Origin: Cafeteria roenbergensis
Taxonomy: Eukaryota > Sar > Bigyra > Bicosoecida > Cafeteriaceae
Direction of reading: 5' to 3'
NCBI GenBank assembly: GCA_008330645.1
Contig: VLTN01000005.1
Coordinates: 1-64,000 of the forward strand
DNA: 64,000 nt
Shown: positions 9,078-19,719 of the stretch, in pieces
How positions within the stretch are numbered: position 1 is the first letter of the stretch
Layout: the number at the start of each line of letters is the position of its first letter
The notes under the pieces: model-generated
Told to the model about the DNA's origin: nothing
Seen by the model: the letters and a program-made list of their open reading frames with translations, nothing else
Databases searched by the model: none
Position numbers and translations under genes: made by a program

Positions 9078-12000
9078 TCACGCGAGGTCGTCTGGCTGGT
9101 TCGCACTCACGCGGACGGCAGACTGCGTTGCGCACAGATACACGAGCCCGGGCCCGCCACGCGGATGCTCAGTCGGGGCAAGCACCTCCAGCGCCGAGAC
9201 GTGGGGCAGGCCGCGCGCCTCGCACTCCAAGGCAACAGGAGCGCAGCTCACAACGGCTGCCTCGGACGCCGCCAGACGGACGGCTACGCACAGCCGCTCC
9301 GACGGCTTGGCCGCCGTCAGGCCTGGCATCCCCCGGCCCTCCAGCGCCTTGGCGATGATCTGGATTGCCGACTCGCTGCGCCCTGCAATGAGCGACGACC
9401 CCAGACGGGGCAGAGCCGCGCGGGGCGGCGACGTCCCTGCGGCTTCTTCGCTGCCGTCCTCGTCGTCCAGGGCCAGCTCCGCCGCGCGCGCCTGGTCCAC
9501 GGGTCCCTCCCCGGCCCAGTCATCCTCGTCCTCGTCCGGCCCTAGGTAGGCCACGGCTGCCTGCTCCGTCTGCGCTTGCGGCACCAGGTGCCGGACGCGC
9601 GCGCTGAGGTGGCCTCCCTCCAGCGCGCCCGGGAGGTACGCCGCATCCTGCCTGAGTGCGTCGTCGGCGAGCGCAGCAATGATTGCTGCCTCTCGGCTGT
9701 TCTCCGCGCTCAGGGGGCCGACGACGCACCCGCCACAGAGGAGCGCTACTGCGGCAATGCTGGTCGCTTGCGCCTCCGGGCGGCGCATGGACGACGGGCT
9801 GCCGGGCACGCTGAGCTCTGCGTCCGCCGCGCGCCACGCCATCGCGCCGCGAGACTGCGGCGTGTCCAGGTGGTGGCACAGCGCCGTGAAGCGGGCCAGC
9901 GCCGTTTCGGCGTCTGCAACGGCGCACACGGCGGCGTACGCGGCGCCAAAGAAGTCATGGACGCGGCCGCGCTGCTCCAGGGTTCGCAGGGCCTTTCGCT
10001 GCCGTGCGGGCGACCCGAACCCGCGCAGGGCCCTGCCCCTTGCGCCCGCGGGCGACCCGGACATGAGAGCTGCCCGGGCTGCGTCGTCAGCGTGCTCGCC
10101 GGCACTCTCTGCGAGCGCGATTGCGCTCGCCGCCTCGCAGCACTCCCGCAGGGCCCGACGGGCCAGCGAGGCGCGCCAGGTGCACTCCGGGCTGCGCTCC
10201 GCAACCCCCTCCACGGCGTGGTCAAGCACGTGCGCCGCGTTCGAGGCCGACACAGCGAACAGCATGGGAAGCAGCTCCTGGAGCGTGAGGGTTTCCAGGT
10301 AGTGGAGCGCCTGCTCGGCATGCGCCTCAACGTTGACCACTGGCCGCTGCCGGCTGACCGGCGCGGCGTCACTTTCGGCCCAGGCCCGCATCCAGATGCT
10401 CCCTTGCTCCCCTGCGGCGCCGGGGGTGCTGGGTGGCGCCACGAGGGGCGGGGAGCCTGCTACGGGCGTTGCGTGAGCCCAGCCCGCGCAAACGTCATCG
10501 ACGCCGGCCACGGCAGCAACGCAGCCTGGGAATCGCGACGAAAGGCGGCCGTCGAGCCTGCGGGGGCTGATCCGGTCCTCTGCCTCGCCCACGGGGTCGC
10601 TCGCTTCGTCTGCCTCCGGAGTAGCGTCGCCTGCTGAGTCGCTGCCTGCCTCCAGGGCCGCGCCGCAAGCCGCACCCTTGCCGCCGCAGCCGCTCGCGTC
10701 GCCGCCGGCGCCGGCTGCGGATGCAGGGGGCGCCGACTGCGCAGCCGCGTCGCGAGGCGCAACCCAGTCGTTTGGGGAGTGCCACCTCACAAAGTCTGCG
10801 AAGCAGCACGTCGGGTTGGCCGCCTTGAACGCGGCCATGTCGCTGCGAAGCCCCGCCGCGTGCATGCCGGCGCGATGCGCAGTCGCATCGGCGTCAGAGC
10901 CCATCTTCATGAGCAACGCCTGGTGCTCCAGCAGGGTGTCCTCGGTGAACGCGGACGAGGGCTGGGTCTCGGGCTCGAACATGGCCAGCCTCGATCGCAG
11001 CAGCACCATGCCAGGGAGCTGGCGCCGATGCCCGGCCCGCATCTCCTTGATCTCCCTCGGGTCCGGAAGGGCTTCCGCGACTGCGGCTGTCCCCTCGCTG
11101 CAATCCTTCTGCGACCCCGCGTCGCTGTCGCCGCCATCGCCACGAGAGGCACCGCTGCTGACGTCGCTGCCTCGGCCGCGCAACTCGTCCAGGCCCTCGC
11201 CCTGCCGCACCACTTCGGCGCCAGACGCGATCCGCGCCTCTGCTTCGGCCGCAAGCGCTGCCTCCCACGCCTCACCGCGCGCCAGCCTCGCGGTGCACCA
11301 GCCGAGCAGCATCAGCTTCTGGGCGAGGAGCCCTTGCCCTAGGTCGACGGGCTGGCTTGGCCGCACGGCCACGTGGGGCAGCGGCTCTGTCCGGTGCCAC
11401 CTCTCGCGGATTTCTGACACGAACGCGCGCCAGAGAACTGCGATGCCCCGGACTCCGGCCATGCGGCCGGCCAGCACCACGAACCTGGAAATCAGGTCGC
11501 CGGGAGCGGACCCGCACACGGAGGCCCCCGACGTGCGCTCAGGGGGCGAGGGCAGCCAGGCAGCAGAGGGGGGTCCTTCGTCGGCGAAGAGCACCTCCAT
11601 GCAACGCCGCACGCCCTCTGCTGTGGGAAGCCGGTCGGCGCCGCGAAGGAACGCCGACGTGGCTGAGGCAAGGCTGCCGACTGCGGCCTGGAGCCCTGCG
11701 GCCACGCTGGCGCCCGGAGTGTGCAGCAGGATGGACTGCAGCGACTGCGCAGCGGAGCGCGGCATGCGAGCGCGCCGGGCGGCCGCGCGGCATCGGTCCG
11801 CGCCCGGGCGGTCCGGGTCTTGCATGCGCTCGGCAAGCGTCCACTCCTGCTCCTCCTCCTCGGCCAGGCGGGCCTCCTCCTCGGCTGCCGCTCGCCGCGC
11901 CTCCTTCCGCTTGGCCGCCACGTGCGCCCTGGCAGCCGCTTGCGCCGCCTGCGACGTCTCCGCCAGCCCGCCGCTGCCGGGCACCCCGTGCACGTCGGTG

Positions 12001-14432
12001 CGCCCCAGCGCCGCTGCGAGCTCCTTGGTGGCGAAATCGACGGCGGGCCGAGCGGCGCACCCGAGCCGCAGCGCGGCCTGCAGTGCGCGAACGAACGCCA
12101 GGCACCGCGCCGCCATTGGCACGCTGAGCCCGGCGAGGTGCTCGCATTTGACCCGCGCCGCCTCGGGGGACAGCAAGGCACCTTTGGGCGGCAGCGCGCG
12201 GAAGCCCGCCGGCGCGCTGGGGCGCAGTTCCTCGGGCTGCCGCACCCCGGCCGCTGCCGCGCCGACCAAGATCGCCCCTGGCGAGCGAGGTTCCTCCTCG
12301 GCAAGCTGTGGCAGCTCAACGGCAGAGCGAGCTTCGGCGGCCCTGCTGGCCTCCGACCCAGCGTCGGACCCTGCGTCCGACCCAGCGTCCGACCCGCTCT
12401 CGCTCTCGGCGCCTGATGCCGCTTGCGCGAGGTGGTCCTCGTGGCCGGCACTGCTGGCATCGCTTGCGACGCTGTCACCGCTGTGCCCGTCGCTGCCGGC
12501 ACCTGTCTCGCCTCCTGCGCTGGCCTGCGAGCCCGAGGTGCTGGACGGCGATCCCTGATCCGCCTCTGCTTGCCCCCCACTGCGTGCCTCGCCGTGGGCT
12601 CGCAGGCCTGGCGACAGTTCGCCGCCCGCCGCATGCGTCTCCCGGCCGGCGCCCTCTCCGCTGTGCCCACGAGCTCGCACCGGCCCGGCGACGCGCTTGA
12701 CCCCGGAGCGCGACCCGGACCGCCCGTGTGACGCCCCCGCACCCGAGGCCGCAACTGCGGCGTCCACCTGCACGCTCCCGACCCCGTGCTGGCTCGGCTG
12801 CACCCAGCGCGAGGGACGCTGCCCCTCCTCCGTGTGAGGCGCCGCTCCCGAGACAGCTGCGATGTCCACGGATGCCGAAAACTCCCCGCCCGGGCCCGCT
12901 CGCAAGGCGCTGCCCCCAGACCCGGCCCTGCCCGTCTCCAGCGTGTCCCCGCACTCTGGCCTGGCCTGCGGGCGCGCAAAGTTCAGCCTGCTCGTGCTCG
13001 TGGCGCGCGCCCACCGAATCGCCAGCGTGGACTGCGAGGCCGACGCCGAGTCAGCGCGCTGCGGCCAGTTCGGCGCCTCCCACCCCGCGGGCAGGCGCCC
13101 ACCCGTCCACTCGCACTGGAGCTGGAACGCCTCGACGGGGTCGCGGTCAAGCGGCCCCCACAGCGGCTCGAAGCCGTTCACAACAGTCAGCGCCGCCACC
13201 GCAGGGTCCACTCGGGTCAGCAGGCCCGTCGCTCGCTCTCTGACCTTGTCAGCTGATCCGCCGCCCTGCCGGGAACGCCAGAGCCCGGCGGGCGCACGCC
13301 AGAGCCACGGCTGCAAGAGGGCGGCGTCAACGGGGCCCCGCGCAGACGCCGAGTAGCCACCGCCAGCAGCTGCTTTGCCAAGCAGCTCGAGCAGCTCCAT
13401 CCGCTCTCTTGGCGGGGGCAGCCGCAGCATTGGCTCCCAGCTCCAGCACGCGCGGACGCTCGGTCGGAGGCGCTGTGGCACGGAAGCGGGCGGCCCGCTG
13501 CCGAGCGCAGCACGGGGGCCGGGCACAGGGGGCGCAGCTTGAACGGGCGCGCCGGCTGCAGCCGACGTCGGAGCTGCCTCGGCGGCGCCCGCCCCGCCAG
13601 CTGGCCCCAAAGCTGCGGGCAGGGCTTGCGCGCCTCCGCGACCCGCGGCGGCGCCTTTCGAGGGCGGGACTGCGCTCACCCCCAGCGCGCGCAATGCGCC
13701 GGCCACGCCCCCGAGCGACGGCAACCTGTCTGCGCTGGTCTCGCGGAGATCGCCAGACACCCAACGGGCGCCCCCGCTGGGGGCTCCCTCGGCCCCAGGG
13801 GGCGCCAGCAATGCACGCACGTAGCTGCCCCGCAAGCAAAGCTCGTCCGTCGCCTCGTCGCGCGCCATAATGGCAAGGCCCACAGCGCAGCCCATGGCCT
13901 GAAACGCCTTCCATTGAGCCTCGCTCTCCGCCTGCTGGGCGCCGGCAGCACCGCTCGCATGCGGAGCTGGGGCCGCAGCAGCCGTGCCGGGCCCACCACG
14001 CCGACTAGCTGCCAGCCGGGCACGCTCCATTCGCTCCGCGAGCCCGCACAAGGCGACGCGGAAAGCGGACAGGATGGCAACGTGGTCTCGGTGTGACCTC
14101 ACCGTTGCCAGGGCCCGCAGCCCGCACGCGGACAGCTCGCTTCCGTCGGACCCGACAGCGAACCGTGGTGAGCTGTCGGCGGGAGCGTGGGGACCGATGC
14201 GAGCGCGGAAGTCAATGTTTAGCCTTGCTCCATTGAACTCGACCTCGGCGTGGCGAAGCACGTCGACAAGGCGCCGGGAGGTCTCCGTCCCCCGGGCCCT
14301 AGCAATTGCCAGGCCCGCTTCTGTGAGCCAGCGCTCCAGGAAGCTCTCGACCGCCGACGCCAGCTCCTCCATCGGCGTTCGCGTGGAGTGATCGTACCAT
14401 TGGTCCTCCACAGGCTCCACAACGAACGACAT
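9078..14432 (-). CDS. RAB3GAP1: Rab3 GTPase-activating protein catalytic subunit
   Basis: Intronless, 1784 residues with start at ATG 14432 (MSFVVEPVEDQWYDHSTR). The N-terminus matches the family start, where an acidic FEITDFT-like stretch leads into a helix ending ESFLERW. Around residue 1000 GIAVLWRAFVSEIRERW matches human GVAHLWQEFVLEMRFRW. Residues about 1200-1220 contain FKAANPTCCFADFVRWHSP, the family's most conserved segment and the region of its catalytic arginine; a tryptophan-rich WMRAW segment and a HAEQALHYL helix follow as in human. With its non-catalytic partner this enzyme stimulates Rab3 GTP hydrolysis and acts as exchange factor for Rab18 at the ER, affecting autophagy and lipid droplets. 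It is much longer than human (981 residues) through Ala/Ser/Gly-rich inserts, including a SDAG repeat. The partner subunit is not in the window. Confidence 0.93.
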   Translation of the reverse strand: MSFVVEPVEDQWYDHSTRTPMEELASAVESFLERWLTEAGLAIARARGTETSRRLVDVLRHAEVEFNGARLNIDFRARIGPHAPADSSPRFAVGSDGSELSACGLRALATVRSHRDHVAILSAFRVALCGLAERMERARLAASRRGGPGTAAAAPAPHASGAAGAQQAESEAQWKAFQAMGCAVGLAIMARDEATDELCLRGSYVRALLAPPGAEGAPSGGARWVSGDLRETSADRLPSLGGVAGALRALGVSAVPPSKGAAAGRGGAQALPAALGPAGGAGAAEAAPTSAAAGAPVQAAPPVPGPRAALGSGPPASVPQRLRPSVRACWSWEPMLRLPPPRERMELLELLGKAAAGGGYSASARGPVDAALLQPWLWRAPAGLWRSRQGGGSADKVRERATGLLTRVDPAVAALTVVNGFEPLWGPLDRDPVEAFQLQCEWTGGRLPAGWEAPNWPQRADSASASQSTLAIRWARATSTSRLNFARPQARPECGDTLETGRAGSGGSALRAGPGGEFSASVDIAAVSGAAPHTEEGQRPSRWVQPSQHGVGSVQVDAAVAASGAGASHGRSGSRSGVKRVAGPVRARGHSGEGAGRETHAAGGELSPGLRAHGEARSGGQAEADQGSPSSTSGSQASAGGETGAGSDGHSGDSVASDASSAGHEDHLAQAASGAESESGSDAGSDAGSDAGSEASRAAEARSAVELPQLAEEEPRSPGAILVGAAAAGVRQPEELRPSAPAGFRALPPKGALLSPEAARVKCEHLAGLSVPMAARCLAFVRALQAALRLGCAARPAVDFATKELAAALGRTDVHGVPGSGGLAETSQAAQAAARAHVAAKRKEARRAAAEEEARLAEEEEQEWTLAERMQDPDRPGADRCRAAARRARMPRSAAQSLQSILLHTPGASVAAGLQAAVGSLASATSAFLRGADRLPTAEGVRRCMEVLFADEGPPSAAWLPSPPERTSGASVCGSAPGDLISRFVVLAGRMAGVRGIAVLWRAFVSEIRERWHRTEPLPHVAVRPSQPVDLGQGLLAQKLMLLGWCTARLARGEAWEAALAAEAEARIASGAEVVRQGEGLDELRGRGSDVSSGASRGDGGDSDAGSQKDCSEGTAAVAEALPDPREIKEMRAGHRRQLPGMVLLRSRLAMFEPETQPSSAFTEDTLLEHQALLMKMGSDADATAHRAGMHAAGLRSDMAAFKAANPTCCFADFVRWHSPNDWVAPRDAAAQSAPPASAAGAGGDASGCGGKGAACGAALEAGSDSAGDATPEADEASDPVGEAEDRISPRRLDGRLSSRFPGCVAAVAGVDDVCAGWAHATPVAGSPPLVAPPSTPGAAGEQGSIWMRAWAESDAAPVSRQRPVVNVEAHAEQALHYLETLTLQELLPMLFAVSASNAAHVLDHAVEGVAERSPECTWRASLARRALRECCEAASAIALAESAGEHADDAARAALMSGSPAGARGRALRGFGSPARQRKALRTLEQRGRVHDFFGAAYAAVCAVADAETALARFTALCHHLDTPQSRGAMAWRAADAELSVPGSPSSMRRPEAQATSIAAVALLCGGCVVGPLSAENSREAAIIAALADDALRQDAAYLPGALEGGHLSARVRHLVPQAQTEQAAVAYLGPDEDEDDWAGEGPVDQARAAELALDDEDGSEEAAGTSPPRAALPRLGSSLIAGRSESAIQIIAKALEGRGMPGLTAAKPSERLCVAVRLAASEAAVVSCAPVALECEARGLPHVSALEVLAPTEHPRGGPGLVYLCATQSAVRVSANQPDDLA
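12352..12395. repeat. 12-bp minisatellite inside RAB3GAP1 (SDAG repeats)
   Basis: About 3.7 copies of a 12-base unit (tccgacccagcg and one-base variants) encode repeated Ser-Asp-Ala-Gly on the minus strand within a low-complexity acidic insert. It keeps frame because the unit is a multiple of three. Probably length-polymorphic. Confidence 0.85.
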
Positions 14433-14659
14433 TTCGCGCGCGCTGGTCCCGCCTCGCTGCGAGAACTGCTGCAGGGCTCCCCAAGAGCGACCCCGTCCTT
14501 TGCTCGCGCGTCGCGGATCGCTGGGCTGCTGGGCGCACGAGTGACGATCGGCAGACCGGCACGGTGGCGCGCAGAGCCGACGGGCAGTCGGCACTCCGCG
14601 GCAGCTCCCCGGGCCAGCACAGACCGAGGGGGGACAGAGAGAGAGGGGTCCCCCTGCCC
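14433..14659. promoter_or_regulatory. Divergent promoter between RAB3GAP1 and an Ala-rich protein gene
   Basis: 227 bases separate the opposing start codons. No TATA-like element is seen. Shared promoter is inferred from spacing. Confidence 0.45.
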
Positions 14660-16636
14660 ATGGCCGGCGCGCAGTCCCTCTCTGCGGAGCTGGGGTCAGC
14701 GAGCGTGCGCCTGACGGCTGGCTTGGAGGAGCGCGCGCGAGCGTGGTTGCTGCAATCGCGGCTGCGAGACGGCCTGCTCCGCGGAGGCAAGCGTCCGGAG
14801 CGCATCGCATACCCGCGCTACGACGCAAGCGCGTGGGAAGGTTCGCCGCACGACCTCCCTAGTGGCCGTAGAGCGCATGTCGAGCGCCGACTGAGCGGGT
14901 CGCTCGAGGCGCTGCGGAAAGCCAGGTCAACGCCCTTGTGCGCCGAGAGCAGGACGCCGGGCGTGCCCCCTGTTTGCGCACCAGCCCTGGCAGTGCATGA
15001 GAGGAGTTGCAGCGGCCCGAGATGCTCTGAGCCGTGCCTGGCGGCGGCGCTGGACGCGCTTGCAGACGCCCCATCGGAAACAAGCTGGCTGCGCGCGGCC
15101 TCATGCCGCGCGCTTGCGGAACCACTGGCCCTCGGGTCTGGGCGCGTGGCATCGCTGATGCGAGCCGCTGGGTCTTTTCCGCGCGTTCCTCTCGTGTCCC
15201 CGTGTCGCGTCGACGGGCTGACTCTCGGGTGCGTTTGGCACCTTGCGCCGGCTCCGTGCAGCAGCCTGCTGGCCGCAGCCGTGACGGGGGACGGAACCAG
15301 GCCGGATCCGCCCGACGAGGGCCAGGACGATGATGACGACGTGTATGCATGGCAGGGTGCTGCCCGCAGTGTCGGCGGCGGCAGCAGTGGCGGCAGCAGA
15401 GTCAGCGAGCCGCCGATGGGGCTGCTGTCGGGGACGGCCAACCAGGCCGCGGGCGAGCCCCCAGCGCAGGCGTTGGCGACAGCGCCCGCGACGGGCGCAT
15501 CCGCCTCCCAGCAGGGCACGCAAGCCAGTTCAGGCTCGCTGCGGCGTCATCGGGCCCGCCCGGAGGCTCTGTCCGCAGAAGCGCTCCGCTGGGAGGCACG
15601 GCAAGCCGCCGCGCTGCCCCGGGCCGACTGGTGCTTGGGGATCAGCTGCAGGGAGCCGGCGCCGTGGCCGGCCGTGCTGGCGTGCGCGGCTGGCACCTCC
15701 TTCAAGCCGACGCGGCTGGCCTCGCACGAGGCCCCAGCGGCCTCCGGTGTGCTCTCGGAAACGCTCCAGCCGTCGCCCCCGCGGCCCGCGTCGCGAAGGC
15801 CGCCTCATCGCGCGCTCGGCGTCGACCCTGGCGCGGGGGGCGCCGCTACCGCCGACGACGAGCAAGCCGTGGCCGCGGAGTTGGTTCGGGTCCTGCCCGC
15901 CCCCGGCCAGGGCCGTGAGGACCGCCTTAGGGGAGTGGGCGTCCGGGGCGCAGCGGCAGAGCTCCTGACACGACGCCAGGGAGGTGAAACCGCGGAGGCA
16001 GCCCTCGTTGTTGTGGGCGCCCGCGCCAAGTGGCCAGCGGACAGCGTGCGCGCCGCCCTGGGCCGCCTCTGCGGACGCCTGGCGGCTGCATGCGCGAGCC
16101 TTGGGCTCCGCCCCGGAGCCGAGACGGGGGGGGTCGTCGTGGGCCGGGCGCCTCACGGCGAAGGGGCGGCAGGAGCCACCGACGGCTCGGGGCCGCCGTC
16201 GGAGTGGCTGTCGATGGCCGCCGGCGCGCAGGCCAACGAGGGTGGCCACCCACGGGTCAACACGGAGGCCTGGGCGCTCGCGGCGATGTGCGCAGTCGCG
16301 GCCGGGGACGCCGCTGTTGCCCGCGCGTCTGCGGGCCTGTCGGGCGCCCATGCCGCGGCGGGCGCGTGGGCGGGCGTGCGGGGCGCGCTCTTGGCCTTCC
16401 TGCCTGGCCCCGCGCACGCTTCGGCGGTCGCCAGCCTGGCAGAGGCAGAGTCTGACTCAGGAGCGATGCCTCGGGACGGGGTGTTCCCGAGCGCGCTGTG
16501 GGCCTCGGACGGGGCAGCCGCGAGGGAGGCTGCGCGGATTGCGCGCCTGTCGCTCGTCAACGCGTGGCTGGACGCGTTCCGTGAGAGTGTGGAGCTCGTC
16601 AGCTCGCTGGCTGCGCGGCTGAAGCGGGCTACCTGA
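14660..16636 (+). CDS. Unrecognised Ala-rich protein, head to head with RAB3GAP1
   Basis: Intronless frame of 658 residues from ATG 14660 (MAGAQSLSAELGSASVRL). An in-frame ATG at 14564 would add 32 low-complexity residues and is less likely. I do not recognise a family. Visible parts: a charged N-terminal helical region (about 1-110), two short Cys-containing stretches (CSGPRCSEPCLAAALDALA at about 115-135 and CRVDGLTLGCVWHL at about 185-198), a disordered acidic/Gly/Ser middle (DDDDDVYAW at about 228), and a C-terminal helical half from about 410 that could be a helix repeat (RVLPAPGQGREDRLRGVGV, NTEAWALAAMCAVAAGDAAV, LSLVNAWLDAFRESVELV). No signal peptide or membrane segment is seen. Coding nature is supported by length, frame continuity and the divergent position; function is unknown. 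Confidence 0.6.
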   Translation: MAGAQSLSAELGSASVRLTAGLEERARAWLLQSRLRDGLLRGGKRPERIAYPRYDASAWEGSPHDLPSGRRAHVERRLSGSLEALRKARSTPLCAESRTPGVPPVCAPALAVHERSCSGPRCSEPCLAAALDALADAPSETSWLRAASCRALAEPLALGSGRVASLMRAAGSFPRVPLVSPCRVDGLTLGCVWHLAPAPCSSLLAAAVTGDGTRPDPPDEGQDDDDDVYAWQGAARSVGGGSSGGSRVSEPPMGLLSGTANQAAGEPPAQALATAPATGASASQQGTQASSGSLRRHRARPEALSAEALRWEARQAAALPRADWCLGISCREPAPWPAVLACAAGTSFKPTRLASHEAPAASGVLSETLQPSPPRPASRRPPHRALGVDPGAGGAATADDEQAVAAELVRVLPAPGQGREDRLRGVGVRGAAAELLTRRQGGETAEAALVVVGARAKWPADSVRAALGRLCGRLAAACASLGLRPGAETGGVVVGRAPHGEGAAGATDGSGPPSEWLSMAAGAQANEGGHPRVNTEAWALAAMCAVAAGDAAVARASAGLSGAHAAAGAWAGVRGALLAFLPGPAHASAVASLAEAESDSGAMPRDGVFPSALWASDGAAAREAARIARLSLVNAWLDAFRESVELVSSLAARLKRAT

Positions 16637-16919
16637 GGCGCGCCGTTTGCGGAGGGAGGCAGCTGGAACGCAAATGAAGCCAGCGCAAGCCGCGATTGTG
16701 AACCACCTCTCGGGGGTGGCCGGCCCGCCCAGCACCCACCCAAGGGTGCGAACCACCTCGGAAATAGCGCACCGCCGCAGCGGCGCGAGGTGAACGGCTG
16801 GGGCGGCGCACGCTGCGCCGACGAGCGGTCAAGGGCACCGCAAGAGCTTGACGAAGCGCCTAGGCAACACCCACACGAAAGCGGCGACACACGCAACGTT
16901 CTCTTGGCAAGGGCCCCGA

Positions 16920-19719
16920 TCACGGGGGCGCGACGACGGTCGCGCCGCCAGCCCCGCTGGCCGCACCGCCACCATTGCCACCATTTCCGCCGCCGCCGCC
17001 GCCGCCAAGGCGCACGAGCAGGTCTCGCCGCTCGATGTCGCGGACGTAGCGGGAGTCGCTCACCTGGGCGTCGAGGCGGCTGACCTCGCGCTGCACGTCT
17101 GCGTAGAGCTCGGCCTGCTCGCGCAGGGTGGACCGAAGGCGCTCGCTGGTGTCCGCGGCGTCGTGCAGCTTCTGCAGGGCCGCCTGGCGGGCCGCCGATG
17201 CCGGGTCCTCGCTCCGAACCTCGTTGTACCGGGTGTTGAGTGCCGTGATGCGCTCCAGCAGCGACGACTGCTCCGCGAAGGAGGCGGCAAGCACCTCCTT
17301 GTGAGGCTCGCGGTCCTTGGCGGCGATGGCGGCGGCGGCCGCAATGTCGTCGTCGGACAGCTCGACCGTGCTTGGCCCGTGCCGGTCGGCGACGACGGAC
17401 ATGCAGGCGCGCGAGAGCGAGCTCTTGTCCGACGCCTTGCAGAGGTTGTCGACCAGCGCGGGGCGAGCCTCCAGAAGCTTGTGCATGGCCACGAGGGCGG
17501 CGCGGAGCTCTGTGCGCTCCGCCGCGCCGCCGCCGCCGGTGGAGGCGTGAGGAACGGCGGCAGCGAGCTCCTCCCTGGAGCTGCTGCTCACGCTGGCCAC
17601 ACTGTCCAGGACGGCGCTGACGCGCTTGGCCAGCTCGGTGTCCCGGCTGCGGAACGACGCCACCGCCGACCGCAGGCTCATCAGCTTTCCGATGTGCTCG
17701 CCCATGTACTCGCGGTGGTCGGCCGCGGTCCAGGCGCTGCCGAAGCGGGCCCGGTTGGCCTCGTGCTCCTGGTAGTCGCCCCGAAGCTTGCTCTCCACGT
17801 CGTCGAGCCCTCTCGAGATGGCGGCGCCGGCTGCCGCGTTGGCGTCGCGGAGCTTAGTCAGCTCGTCGGCGCCGCCGTTGATGCGCACGCGGTCGCACTT
17901 GGCCCAGAGGGCGTCGGGGATGCCGGTCGCCGACTCCCCCGCGTCGAGGCTCCCTGGGAGGCCCATGGAGGACAGCGTGGCCTTGGCAGTCTCCGCTGAC
18001 CGGTCGGCGTCGGCGCGCAGCTTCGCGCAAAACTCCGCGTGACGGCTCAGCAGCGACTCGACGGCCTTGCTCACGGAGGCGGGGACCAGCGTGGCGAAGA
18101 GGTCGGCCGTGGGCGTGGCGGGAGCCAGCGGGGGGAGCGCCGCCGGCTTGGCCAGGAGCGTTGCGGGCACGGGCGGCAGCTCGGACGGAGTGGGAACGCC
18201 CTGTCGGTACACGTTGCGGTTGTCCGTGGCGGCAGCGTCGTAGGCATCCTTAACCTGCTGCAGGAGGGCCGCGAGCGGGCGCACTGCGATGGCCGCCTTG
18301 GACGCGGCGAGCGTGGCCTTGGCCGTCTCTGCGGCGCGGAGGGCGAGCTGCAAGAAGCCAACCTGCTCTCCGTAGCCCACCGTGGTCTCCTCGGCCCTGC
18401 GGGCGCCGGGGCAGAGTCGCGCAGTCGAGAGCGGTCGCGTGCGGGCGAGTGCAACGGAGTCAGCGCAAGGCTGGCTGGGCTGCCTTGCAACAACCGCAGC
18501 AGGCGGTGGCAGCTCGCGGCAGGCACAGCGGCGCGCACTGAAGAGGCCAGCAGGCGGCAGCGGACAGCAGGGGCTCACCGAGCGAAGACCACCTTGGCGT
18601 GGTGGAGGTATGCCACGGAGTCCAGCGACGCCGACTGGATGGCGAGGTGCTTGGAGTACGGGTAGGCGCGCTCGATCGCCTTCATGGAGTCAGGAGTGAG
18701 GGACTTGTTCGCGGCGCGGTACTCGTCGGCGGCAGCCAGCGCGATTTTGGCCACCCTGTCGGGCGGGTAGTCGAGGTGCTGGTCGGCCATCTCGAAGAAG
18801 CAGACCTGAGCTTGCGCCAGGAAGATGTGGATGAAGAAGTTGAGGCCCTCCGCGGACAGGTCGATGGGCATCACCCCCAAGAGCTTGCCAACGACCTCGT
18901 CGCGGATGTGCGTCAGAATCCCTGCCGCAAGCTGAAAGTGCTTGGCAACCTCAATGATGCTGGCCTTAGAGTCGCGGGCAAGCCCGGCGCCGCGTTGGCT
19001 CTCCAGGGCGGCAAGGTTGTACAGCAGGGCCGCGTACTCAAAGTCCCAGTTGCACTGCCCCACGAGCTGCTTGCCCGTGAAGGAGTCGTCCCAGCCGAAG
19101 CGAATTTTGATCTGGGCGTCCGAGACGGGCAGCTTTTCGCGAACCTGCCTGATTTGGGCCATGTAGCGAAGCAAGGCCTCCCGCGCTGCGTCGTTGGGCG
19201 ACGCCAGCGTTCGCACATCATTTCTCATCTGCTCCAGGGCTGCCAGCGCCTCGCCGTGGGACTTCGCCTCGGACTGCGCGCGAACAGTGGAGGTGGCGCA
19301 CTTGGGAAGTTGCCGGGCCGCAGTGGCACACGAGCTCGCAGAGTCGCGGCCGACACCCAGCGATCTGCCACGAAAGCACTGACACCGCCGCCGCATCGGC
19401 GGGCGCGCCGCTCCCCGGCAGGCGGAGCAAGACGAGGCAGCGCGGATACCAGGCTTGAGCGAAGCATTCCGCGAAAACCCGCAGCGACTGCTCCCCGGAC
19501 CGCCGCTCGGGCGCGCGCCGCCAGGGCGCGCCGCCGCCGCCCCTTGGCCAGTACATCGCAGGCGCAGCCGCTAGCCGCCGCGGATGCTGCGGCTGGGGAT
19601 GAGCGCGAGCGCGAGCAGAACCGTGCCCCGCTCACCTTGCCGTAGACGGAGCGAAGGTAGGCCTGGCAGGGCCTGGCGATGTCAACACGCTGCCCGCGCT
19701 TGAACGGGATCTGGAGCAT
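16920..19719 (-). CDS. PDCD6IP: ALIX/Bro1-family ESCRT accessory protein
   Basis: Three exons: 19719-19636 (MLQIPFKRGQRVDIA), 19273-18579, 18396-16920, with GTGAGC donors and CGCAG acceptors in compatible phases; 751 residues. Residues 1 to about 370 are a BRO1 domain (WDDSFTG, CNWDFEYAALLYNLAALES, KHFQLAAGILTHIRDEV, AQAQVCFFEMA, VYRQGVPTPSELPPV). About 370-720 is the helical V domain, the ALIX site for YPXnL late-domain motifs. The family recruits ESCRT-III (CHMP4/Snf7) at endosomes, in abscission and in membrane repair. Unlike animal ALIX (868 residues), the C-terminus is only a short Gly/Asn/Ala tail; the Pro-rich region that binds TSG101, ALG-2 and endophilin is missing. The minus-strand start faces peroxiredoxin-5 across a 1.3 kb gap. 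Confidence 0.93.

Noticed and set aside
10678-12558. Long Ser/Ala-rich plus-strand frame of 626 codons
   Set aside because: Antisense to RAB3GAP1, with composition expected from reading GC-rich codons backwards; no domain.
14433-14828. N-terminal extension of RAB3GAP1
   Set aside because: Low-complexity sequence overlapping the divergent gene's start; ATG 14432 matches the family N-terminus.
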